This document shows, in pieces, positions 1-5,872 of a stretch of DNA of 11,459 nt (positions are counted from its first letter, which is position 1; the number at the start of each line of letters is the position of its first letter). A model generated the notes under the pieces. The model saw only the letters and a program-made list of their open reading frames with translations, was not told where the DNA came from and made no database searches. This DNA is from an uncultured Flammeovirgaceae bacterium (GTDB lineage: Bacteria; Bacteroidota; Bacteroidia; Cytophagales; Cyclobacteriaceae). The translations under genes were made by a program, and so were the position numbers. The DNA is taken from the NCBI GenBank assembly GCA_946480685.1, contig CAMLLI010000048.1:1-11459 (forward strand), read 5' to 3'.

Positions 1-474
1 GGAGACGTTATCCAAAATATAGCGATAGGAGACTATGAACCTGACATGAAGAAAATTATAGGGATTTGTTCCGGACTCGGCATTCTAGAATTCATTGAAC
101 GATTACCCAATGGGTTTAATACACACCTCGGAGAAAACGGTGCAACATTGTCGGGCGGACAGAAACAAAGACTGGCAATTGCCAGAGCCCTTTATAAAGA
201 ACCTGAAATTCTGATTCTTGATGAAGCTACGTCTTCCCTGGATTCTTCATCAGAGCAATACATCAAACGCATGGTCGAATACCTGAGAGGACAACAAAAG
301 ACTATTATTCTTATTGCCCACCGACTCAGCACAGTATTCAACGCTGACAAAATAGTTGTTCTTTCCGATGGAAAAGTAGCCGAAGAAGGCAAACATGATG
401 AATTGATGACAGCACGCAAACACTACTATCAACTTTGGAAACAGCAATTTCCAATGCTCGAACAAATACCTTAG
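1..474 (+). CDS. ABC exporter, C-terminal nucleotide-binding part (partial; likely bacteriocin/GG-peptide exporter)
   Basis: The reading frame is open from base 1, so the gene starts outside the window and 157 C-terminal residues are visible. They form the second half of an ABC ATPase domain: an ENI-like segment (VIQNIAIGD), the signature LSGGQKQRLAIARAL, Walker B with D-loop (ILILDEATSSLD) and the H-loop (IAHRLS). The signature and the ATSSLD/HRLS pairing are typical of the exporter class with fused membrane and ATPase domains (MsbA, HlyB, C39-peptidase exporters) and not of importers. The gene lies 22 bp before an HTH gene and about 430 bp before two double-glycine leader peptides, so it probably exports and trims them. 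The N-terminal C39 peptidase domain that would prove this lies outside the window. The exporter call is firm; the substrate is inferred. Confidence 0.88.
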   Translation, partial: GDVIQNIAIGDYEPDMKKIIGICSGLGILEFIERLPNGFNTHLGENGATLSGGQKQRLAIARALYKEPEILILDEATSSLDSSSEQYIKRMVEYLRGQQKTIILIAHRLSTVFNADKIVVLSDGKVAEEGKHDELMTARKHYYQLWKQQFPMLEQIP

Positions 475-496
475 CACATATTCAAATGCAACCTCT

Positions 497-826
497 ATGG
501 ATATAATTAAAGTGATCGACAGAATAAAAAAGGTTAATATGCTTATCAAGGAAAGGCGCACGGGCAGCCCTGAAGAGTTTGCAGCGCATCTGGGTATTAG
601 TAAACGACAGCTCTACAATATATTCGAATTCTTCAAAAGCTATGGAGCATCTATAAAATATAGCAGGACTCGGGAGACGTTTTACTATACCGAAAAAGAC
701 TTCAATCTGATTATTGATTTCTCAGTTACACCTATACATACAAGTGAGGCGGTGAAAATAAATGGAGGTTTTTTCTCAAATATTTCTTCCGTGCAATTTC
801 ATTTCACGGACGAACTATATATTTAG
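497..826 (+). CDS. short HTH (winged-helix) DNA-binding protein, likely local regulator
   Basis: A 109-residue protein. Residues 5-55 look like an HTH domain: an initial helix (VIDRIKKVNMLIKERRTG), then SPEEFAAHLGISKRQLYNIF, where LGIS-RQLY is the turn and recognition helix. A basic stretch KYSRTRETFYYTE follows that would fit a wing. The C-terminal 45 residues have no motif I recognise. No sensor or receiver domain is present, so it is a simple DNA-binding protein. It begins 22 bp after the exporter gene on the same strand and sits just before the two GG-leader peptide genes, which suggests transcription with the exporter and control of the peptide genes. Short HTH proteins of this kind are, as I recall, common next to GG-peptide loci in Bacteroidota. 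An in-frame ATG at 539 is an alternative start that would remove the first helix, so 497 is preferred. Confidence 0.72.
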   Translation: MDIIKVIDRIKKVNMLIKERRTGSPEEFAAHLGISKRQLYNIFEFFKSYGASIKYSRTRETFYYTEKDFNLIIDFSVTPIHTSEAVKINGGFFSNISSVQFHFTDELYI

Positions 827-845
827 GCATGCAATCTATAGGTCG

Positions 846-880
846 ACCAGATTTGCAAACTGTACCAGACAGGTTTCTGG
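846..880. promoter_or_regulatory. candidate operator/hairpin upstream of the two peptide genes
   Basis: The 75-bp gap between the HTH gene and the first peptide gene contains ACCAGA twice (846-851 and 864-869), exactly 18 bp apart. The second copy is the left arm of an inverted repeat CCAGA-N6-TCTGG (865-880). This could be an operator for the adjacent HTH protein or a small RNA hairpin. No good Bacteroidota -33/-7 promoter (TTTG and TAnnTTTG) could be placed here. The motif is short, so chance is quite possible. Confidence 0.28.
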
Positions 881-901
881 ATAAAACATAATTTTTATAT
901 C

Positions 902-1090
902 ATGGAAATAAATATAGTTTCTCAATTGAATTGTGATATAACAGAACTCAGCGAACAAGAAATGGTCGAGCAAAACGGAGGACTGTTAATTGTTAATCCA
1001 TCGATCGCTGCGGATTTCGCCTCCAGTTTTGTAGAAGGTTTTAAAACAGGATTTGGCACTTGGAGATCATTTGTAGAAAAAAATCTTTAA
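902..1090 (+). CDS. double-glycine leader peptide A, candidate bacteriocin precursor
   Basis: A 62-residue precursor. Residues 1-27 form an acidic leader ending ITELSEQEMVEQNGG, the classical double-glycine (class II) leader pattern with hydrophobic residues at L16, M21 and V22 and cleavage expected after G27. The predicted 35-residue core runs from L28 to L62, has no cysteine, is near neutral (D38, E45, E59 against K48, R55, K60), and carries a GxxxG motif at G46-G50 (GFKTG) beside aromatic residues F47, F51, W54 and F57. The lack of Cys argues against a lanthipeptide or disulfide peptide. It is 4 bp before peptide B, which has a matching leader but a different core, the usual layout of two-peptide class IIb bacteriocins. 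C39-peptidase processing is inferred. It could instead be a signalling peptide. Confidence 0.82.
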   Translation: MEINIVSQLNCDITELSEQEMVEQNGGLLIVNPSIAADFASSFVEGFKTGFGTWRSFVEKNL

Positions 1091-1094
1091 CAGT

Positions 1095-1277
1095 ATGGAA
1101 AACATAAATTTAAATATTGACGATAACCTCTCGGAACTATCCGAAACAGAGTTGATTGAATGCACTGGAGGTAGTGTTGCTAGTGACGTGGGCTATGTCG
1201 CTGGATTTGCGATAGGAATTGCTGTAGGTGGCGTATTTGTTTTAGCCGCTCTCATGGCAAAAAAAGCGATTGGCTAG
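1095..1277 (+). CDS. double-glycine leader peptide B, glycine-zipper membrane peptide, candidate bacteriocin precursor
   Basis: A 60-residue precursor. The leader ends LSELSETELIECTGG (G25-G26), closely matching that of peptide A (shared ELSE-E--E--GG pattern). The predicted 34-residue core starts at S27. It is one hydrophobic helix with glycines at positions 33, 37, 41 and 45, i.e. GxxxGxxxGxxxG, a glycine zipper that packs membrane helices, and ends in a cationic AKKAIG tail. The core has no Cys; the only Cys (C23) is in the leader. The profile resembles the lactobin A/cerein 7B type annotated in Bacteroidota GG peptides, though I could not run that model. It is co-transcribed with peptide A (4-bp gap) and followed by a hairpin. 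Pore formation together with peptide A is inference. Confidence 0.83.
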   Translation: MENINLNIDDNLSELSETELIECTGGSVASDVGYVAGFAIGIAVGGVFVLAALMAKKAIG

Positions 1278-1298
1278 TTTATCTAATTTTCAGACAAT

Positions 1299-1325
1299 AG
1301 TAACTCAGCGAAATGCTGAGTTACT
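1299..1325. other. 11-bp perfect stem-loop between peptide genes and the membrane-protein genes
   Basis: AGTAACTCAGC (1299-1309) pairs perfectly with GCTGAGTTACT (1315-1325) around the 5-base loop GAAAT. It starts 22 bases after the stop of peptide B and ends 13 bases before the ATG at 1339. The downstream side lacks a real T-run (TTAATAAGTG), so it is a poor intrinsic terminator. A partial terminator or an RNA-stabilising hairpin that keeps peptide expression higher than that of the downstream genes would fit. It would fall inside the coding region only if the TTG at 1270 were used, which argues against that start. Confidence 0.7.
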
Positions 1326-1338
1326 TAATAAGTGTAAA

Positions 1339-2001
1339 ATGACTGCAATCAATTTCAAACGCTTGGGAAAATGTACATTAGTCATTCTTCTAATAAAGGC
1401 CACTTTCGCCATTATAGTATTTATAACTAACCATCTAAACATTCTCGATCTTCATACAATATCAGAATCAGAGATCTCGATAAAAAGCTCTTACGGTATT
1501 ATTATTGGCCTCGTCTTGGGGATCATCATTATTCCTGCGATAGAAGAATTTGCGTTCCACGGTTGGTTGACTGACAACAATAAGATTGCCAGCATTTCTC
1601 TAATCCTTTTTTTGTTTTATCTGGCCTTACTGGCCTTCAATATATTGATTCCAAATTATGACAGCAACAAATATTATATTATTAGCATCCTCATTCTAAT
1701 TCCGTCTTGGTTTATTTGGAATAACCGAGAGGCAATCACATCAGCAGTAACACTACATATAAAGTTATTTATTGCAACATCTGTATTTCTGTTCACAACT
1801 GCCCATGCATTCAATTATACAATACAAATATCCGATTGGAAAAGCTGGGCATCACTTTTAATATTACTCCTTCCCTACCCACCTATCGGGTATATATTAA
1901 CTTCTATTCGAATGAAAAGCGGCCTAGTCTGGTCTATCTCACTACATGCAATTACTAACTCAATATTGCTTATCAGAGTTCTACTAGATGTTGATTTTTG
2001 A
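1339..2001 (+). CDS. CPBP (Abi/CAAX-protease) family membrane protein, candidate bacteriocin immunity or processing protein
   Basis: A 220-residue polytopic membrane protein. The three CPBP motifs are visible: E69-E70 with FAFHGWL (the usual EExxxR, but with His at 74 where Arg is expected), FTTAH (F152, H156) in a later helix, and HAITN (H203, N207) near the C-terminus. The Glu and His residues thought to form the metal/proton site of these intramembrane peptidases are therefore kept. In lactic acid bacteria, Abi-family proteins encoded next to class IIb bacteriocins confer self-immunity, so that role is a good guess here; peptide maturation is the alternative. An in-frame TTG at 1270 would give 243 residues and overlap peptide B, but it places a perfect hairpin inside the gene and adds a non-hydrophobic tail. 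The ATG at 1339 is therefore preferred. It overlaps the next gene at TTGA. Confidence 0.8.
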   Translation: MTAINFKRLGKCTLVILLIKATFAIIVFITNHLNILDLHTISESEISIKSSYGIIIGLVLGIIIIPAIEEFAFHGWLTDNNKIASISLILFLFYLALLAFNILIPNYDSNKYYIISILILIPSWFIWNNREAITSAVTLHIKLFIATSVFLFTTAHAFNYTIQISDWKSWASLLILLLPYPPIGYILTSIRMKSGLVWSISLHAITNSILLIRVLLDVDF

Positions 2002-2315
2002 TCAACTGGAACCTGGAATCCACTGATCAATTAATTCTATTCACATCAAGTATGATAAAATACGCTATACTCCTCATCATCTTTATTTTTCTATTGACAC
2101 ATGCCATCAAGCACAAAAGCAAGATCGCTCTCGATAGCAAAAACGTGATTACACTCATTGTCATCCTATTATCATACTCTTCTCTAAAAGTGATTCAACT
2201 GGTTCTCATCAGATACAATCTTAAAAATGCTGATTACGAAATATTGAACGATTGGTATCTTTTAATCTTACTCGGAGCCTTATTATTTCATAAACTATAT
2301 AACCCACAAACATGA
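1998..2315 (+). CDS. small three-helix membrane protein of unknown family
   Basis: I do not recognise the family. Three hydrophobic segments are clear: YAILLIIFIFLLTHA (about residues 22-36), VITLIVILLSYSSLKVIQLV (50-69) and WYLLILLGALLFHKL (86-100), joined by a basic first loop (KHKSK). No catalytic motif is seen. The start is uncertain. TTG at 1998 overlaps the preceding stop as TTGA and gives 105 residues; the first ATG is at 2052 and gives 87 residues, retaining all three helices. The TTG is listed because the next junction is also a 4-base overlap (ATGA at 2312), which suggests coupled translation. Placed between two CPBP genes behind two bacteriocin-like precursors, it is a good candidate immunity protein, since these are often small multi-helix proteins without wider homology. 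Confidence 0.68.
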   Translation: MINWNLESTDQLILFTSSMIKYAILLIIFIFLLTHAIKHKSKIALDSKNVITLIVILLSYSSLKVIQLVLIRYNLKNADYEILNDWYLLILLGALLFHKLYNPQT

Positions 2316-2782
2316 GCTTTGATACTCAAAAAATAATTGAGAATCGATATGTAGCCAAAAATCCAATAATCTTCGTGCTAATATTTCTGGGACTTCGAGT
2401 TCTATTGGCTTTCATTTTCCTTTATATATCAGAACATCTGGGCGAAGAATCGAGAAATAATTTTGCATTTGACAACATTGCTGAAGAATTTTTGATCGTA
2501 GTATGTGTCGCCCCGTTAGCAGAAACAAGTTTATTTCAATACGCTCCGTACAAACTACTTCACAAGTATATTAGGTTACGATATGTAATACTCTTATCAT
2601 CTCTTTTATTTGCCGCGATGCACTATTATAGTGCACTATATTTCGTAAATGGGATTCTTGCCGGATTTCTATACTCCTTTGTCTTTTGTTTTTTACGTAA
2701 TTCAAAACCGCTTGTCTATACCGCGGCAATCCACATATCGTATAATTTCATTTCATTCATCTTCAACCATTTACATTCCTAG
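2312..2782 (+). CDS. divergent CPBP-family membrane protein, candidate immunity/processing protein
   Basis: A 156-residue membrane protein overlapping the preceding stop by ATGA. It is short for a CPBP protein (usually over 200 residues) and seems reduced to the core helices. Motif 1 is ETSLFQ (E71, T72, Q76) instead of EExxxR, so the second Glu and the Arg are replaced. Motif 2 is FAAMH (F100, H104) and motif 3 is HISYN (H141, N145). Keeping one Glu and both His while changing the rest is a recurrent variation in this superfamily and does not prove loss of activity. It is not a recent duplicate of the protein at 1339-2001: motif 1 differs and the overall sequences diverge. Its position just upstream of an export ABC pair and in the peptide operon favours immunity. 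The call rests on three short motifs and topology. Confidence 0.74.
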   Translation: MSFDTQKIIENRYVAKNPIIFVLIFLGLRVLLAFIFLYISEHLGEESRNNFAFDNIAEEFLIVVCVAPLAETSLFQYAPYKLLHKYIRLRYVILLSSLLFAAMHYYSALYFVNGILAGFLYSFVFCFLRNSKPLVYTAAIHISYNFISFIFNHLHS

Positions 2783-2789
2783 ATACTAA

Positions 2790-3442
2790 ATGCTATTTAA
2801 CGTATATAACTTATCCAAAACCTTTGGCCAAAGGAAGATCCTTTCAAATATAGATTTCGCCATTGACCATGGTGAAATTATAGGACTGATCGGACCAAAC
2901 GGTTCAGGAAAAACTATACTGCTGGGTATGACGCGACCAACGTCAGGTTCATTCACAACCGGGAAGAATTTGAATATAGGTATGGCTATAGCAAGAACGG
3001 GCTTTTTCGATGACATGACCGTTATCAGGAATATACAGCACCACGCAACATTACTCGGGCTCGATCAAAAGCGTATTGATGAGGGCTTGTCGGTTTTTGC
3101 AATTGATTACCTGCATGTAAACTATAGCGCGCTATCATCCGGTATGAAACAGCGTGTCTCCCTGTTACTGGCATTTGCCCGGCACAACGATCTCGTGTTC
3201 CTGGATGAACCCACCAATCATTTGGATATAGATTCGATCTTAAATCTGAGAAACCTGATTCTGAAAGAGAAAGCTGCCAGAACATCTTTTCTAATTACCA
3301 GTCACGTCTTATCAGCATTGAAAAAGTATGCGATCGCATCCTGTTTCTGAAGCATGGTGCAATTATACAAAACGTACGTACCGATGACCTTTTAAAGACG
3401 TATGGTGATCTTGAAGAAGCCTACATCAACATTCTCCGGTAA
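2790..3442 (+). pseudogene. BcrA/LanF-type ABC transporter ATPase, frameshifted (and with other lesions)
   Basis: The ATPase of a drug/peptide export ABC pair, starting 7 bp after the CPBP gene. Walker A GPNGSGKT (residues 35-42), signature LSSGMKQR (115-122), Walker B with D-loop VFLDEPTNHLD (136-146) and H-loop SHV (H172) are present. The first frame ends at 3350 in a non-family tail. From 3326 the -1 frame reads VCDRILFLKHGAIIQNV, the expected family C-terminus, and stops at 3442. Adding one A to the A5 run at 3321-3325 restores one frame of about 217 residues, close to the LanF size. About four residues are also missing just after GKT, compared with the usual TTxxxI-LG spacing, and the Q-loop position is Ala. 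This could be decay, a homopolymer sequencing error, or slippage at AAAAAG. The next gene starts 4 bp later. Confidence 0.78.
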
Positions 3443-3446
3443 TTAT

Positions 3447-4220
3447 ATGAGACTACTAAATATAGAGATCGACAAAATCCTGAACAGAAAATTTTCATTT
3501 TGGTTGCTGATCGCCACCACTATTCTGTTTCCACTCGCAGTGATTGTTATTTCGAATATCAGTATACAGCAGGAAGAAATTATGGAGTCGGAGTTCATCG
3601 CCAACCTGTCGTTCGCCATTATTTCTTATGTGCAGTCCTATATATTCCTGCCAATCTGGATTATTATTTTTATTGGTCAGGAGCTGTCGAACAGCTATAG
3701 TAGCAGGTTCGTGTTTGCCCGATCAAAGAAAGATTACTTTCTATCCAAACTACTATACTGTGCCACGATAACGCTATACTTTTCAGTACTGGGTATACTT
3801 TCATTTGTGGCATCGGCATATAGCACATCTTTTGTATCAGACATAAGTATACTTCAATGCCTGAAACTATTCTGCCAGCTTATCATTTCTATTTTTTCAT
3901 GCGCAGTAATTCTGATGAGCGTGGTGTTTATCGTCAGATCGCCTGCAAAAGCTTTTATCCTATACCTGGCATGGAATGTCACCGAAGGTATACTTTTCAG
4001 AGTAGCAGCAAGTATCTGGAACCTCGAATTGAAATGGCTTCCACTCCACCTCATCCGCACACTCTACACCATCAATGGCGAAGCAACTTCTGAAAATTAC
4101 TACAATCCCTTCTTTGGAAATCTGACAGCAACAGCATTGCCAATTGCCTTTATAATTCTCACACTGCTTGTAACCTATCAATCATTCCACCGAACCGACC
4201 TAAAACCGCTCTCCGACTAA
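3447..4220 (+). CDS. ABC-2 type permease subunit (peptide/bacteriocin immunity-type exporter)
   Basis: A 257-residue integral membrane protein with a short cytoplasmic N-terminus (LLNIEIDKILNRKFSF) and six hydrophobic segments at about 17-39, 54-78, 100-125, 140-163, 168-190 and 226-245. The order and the first-loop pattern RFVFARSKKDYFLSKLL are typical of ABC-2 permeases of the BcrB/LanE kind, the partners of the ATPase encoded just upstream. Such pairs expel antimicrobial peptides from the membrane and protect producers. An ATG at 3402 in the same frame would extend the protein by 15 residues, but it overlaps the restored ATPase frame. ATG 3447, 4 bp after that frame's stop, is preferred. 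The permease is intact even though its ATPase gene is not, which suggests a recent lesion or a sequence error. Confidence 0.83.
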   Translation: MRLLNIEIDKILNRKFSFWLLIATTILFPLAVIVISNISIQQEEIMESEFIANLSFAIISYVQSYIFLPIWIIIFIGQELSNSYSSRFVFARSKKDYFLSKLLYCATITLYFSVLGILSFVASAYSTSFVSDISILQCLKLFCQLIISIFSCAVILMSVVFIVRSPAKAFILYLAWNVTEGILFRVAASIWNLELKWLPLHLIRTLYTINGEATSENYYNPFFGNLTATALPIAFIILTLLVTYQSFHRTDLKPLSD

Positions 4221-4221
4221 C

Positions 4222-4253
4222 ATCAACACCTCAACACACCAACACATCAACAC
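4222..4253. repeat. four tandem copies of an 8-bp repeat (NNCAACAC)
   Basis: Right after the permease stop, four head-to-tail 8-mers are seen: ATCAACAC, CTCAACAC, ACCAACAC and ATCAACAC, differing only in the first two positions. The array marks the border between the peptide island and the GntP gene. The rest of the gap (4254-4321) shows no convincing terminator or promoter. Confidence 0.8.
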
Positions 4254-4321
4254 ATTTCTCCCCATTTTTCATTAGCTTACGTTGTCAAACCAATCTTTTA
4301 ATAAACCCATAACGGCCAACC

Positions 4322-5803
4322 ATGTCGCTGATCCTTATTGTAGTATGCGTTCTTGTGTTGATGACGCAGATCTTTCGATTCAAAACCAGCTCTTCTTTAT
4401 CGCATCTTATTCTGTCTATTCCGGCAGCTATTTATTTGAGCTATAGTGCGCTCAAAGCCTTGAGCACCCAGCTGACCCCGGAGATCATGTCGCTGGTGAT
4501 CATTGTTTATAGTATCACGCTGCTTATCATTCTTATCTCTGTATTTAAGGTCAATGCGTTTCTCGCGTTCCTCATTATATCGATTCTTGCCGGTGGTCTT
4601 CTGGGTATAGAAGTAAAGCAAATAACACAATCTGTACAGAAAGGAATTGGCGACATGCTCGGCTCGCTGGTGATTGTGATTGTATGCGGTGCCATGCTCG
4701 GCAAACTTGTAGCCGACAGTGGTGCTGCGCAGCAGATTGCATCCTATATGGTGCGACTTTTCGGAAAGCGCTATATTCAATGGGCGCTGATGTTCACAGG
4801 GTTCATCATCGGTATACCGCTCTTCTATAATGTTGGTTTTGTATTGGTGGTACCGCTGATCTTTTCGGTGGCCTTGAAGTATAAAATGCCAGCAGTATAT
4901 ATAGGGCTTCCGATGCTGGCATCACTCTCGGTGACGCATGGTTTCCTTCCGCCACACCCCTCGCCTACAGCACTCGTTGCCCAGTTTCATGCTGATTTAG
5001 GAATGACTTTACTCTACGGTGTTTTCATTGGGCTGCCCACCGTTATTATAGCAGGCCCGGTGTTCTCTCGCGCATTAAAGAAAATCAATCCACCGGCACC
5101 TAAAATTTTTGAAAATGCTGCCGATGTTGCTCCTGAAAAATTACCAAGTCTGGGCATCAGTATATTCTCTTCACTCCTGCCGGTAATACTGCTTGCGTTT
5201 ACAACCATTTCGCTGTCGTATGTAACAGACCCATCGGTAAAAACTGCGATTGCTTTCACCGGTGATCCGGCTATGGTGATGATCATTTCATTGTTAGTGG
5301 CAACCTTCACTTTGGGACTTCGCCAGGGCATGAGTATGAAGAAGGTAATGGACATCTATAGCGAGTCAGTGAAAGATATAGCGATGATCCTGCTTATTAT
5401 GGGAGGCGCAGGCGCGTTGAAACAAATTCTTATCGACAGTGGTGTAAGCGAAAATATAGCAGTCCTTCTGAGCGACCTCGATATACATCCGCTTGTGTTG
5501 GGCTGGGCCATTGCGTGTCTCATCCGTGTGTGTGTGGGTTCTGCTACGGTAGCCGGACTAACGGCCGCTGGTATCATTGCTCCCCTGTTACCCGGAATGA
5601 ACGTGGATCCTAACCTGATGGTACTTTCGATCGGTGCGGGCAGTCTGATGTTCTCGCACGTAAACGACACGGGTTTCTGGCTTTACAAGGAGTACTTTAA
5701 CCTGAGTATACGACAAACGATACAATCGTGGTCACTGATGGAGACCATTGTGTCTGTGTGTGGCTTGATTGGTGTGATGATCATTCATTACTTGCAACAT
5801 TAA
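4322..5803 (+). CDS. GntP-family permease (gluconate/D-serine-type H+ symporter)
   Basis: A 493-residue inner-membrane carrier. Family landmarks in order are GAMLGKLVADSGAA (123-136), GIPLFYNVGFVLVVP (164-178), HGFLPPHPSPTA (206-217), GSATVAGLTAAG (406-417) and SHVNDTGFW (445-453). GntP members import gluconate, related sugar acids or, for DsdX, D-serine, using the proton gradient. The downstream D-amino-acid-type enzymes favour a DsdX-like role here, but substrate cannot be read from sequence. The protein is about 55 residues longer than E. coli relatives (near 440). The in-frame ATG at 4487 (M56) would give 438 residues, the usual size. The extra N-terminal part is hydrophobic, coding-like, and resembles residues 56-95 (16 of 40 identical without gaps), suggesting a duplicated first hairpin. 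Both ATGs begin ATGTCGCTG. The start is therefore open. Confidence 0.9.
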   Translation: MSLILIVVCVLVLMTQIFRFKTSSSLSHLILSIPAAIYLSYSALKALSTQLTPEIMSLVIIVYSITLLIILISVFKVNAFLAFLIISILAGGLLGIEVKQITQSVQKGIGDMLGSLVIVIVCGAMLGKLVADSGAAQQIASYMVRLFGKRYIQWALMFTGFIIGIPLFYNVGFVLVVPLIFSVALKYKMPAVYIGLPMLASLSVTHGFLPPHPSPTALVAQFHADLGMTLLYGVFIGLPTVIIAGPVFSRALKKINPPAPKIFENAADVAPEKLPSLGISIFSSLLPVILLAFTTISLSYVTDPSVKTAIAFTGDPAMVMIISLLVATFTLGLRQGMSMKKVMDIYSESVKDIAMILLIMGGAGALKQILIDSGVSENIAVLLSDLDIHPLVLGWAIACLIRVCVGSATVAGLTAAGIIAPLLPGMNVDPNLMVLSIGAGSLMFSHVNDTGFWLYKEYFNLSIRQTIQSWSLMETIVSVCGLIGVMIIHYLQH

Positions 5804-5872
5804 TACTGGTGTGGTGAAATTTTTAAAGTGAAGTTTTCGTTTACCATAAGACTAGTATCAGGATTGAATATT

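Noticed and set aside
736..775. VKINGGFF in the HTH protein as a third double-glycine leader
   Set aside because: It lies at residue 85-92 of a longer protein, and no ELSxxE-type leader pattern precedes it.
1270..1338. TTG at 1270 as start of the first CPBP protein
   Set aside because: It would overlap peptide B and put a perfect 11-bp hairpin into the coding sequence; the added residues do not look like the family, and an ATG is available at 1339.
4397..4780. 127-residue minus-strand open frame
   Set aside because: It is antisense to the GntP gene, low in hydrophobic content, rich in His, Asn and Arg, with no motif.
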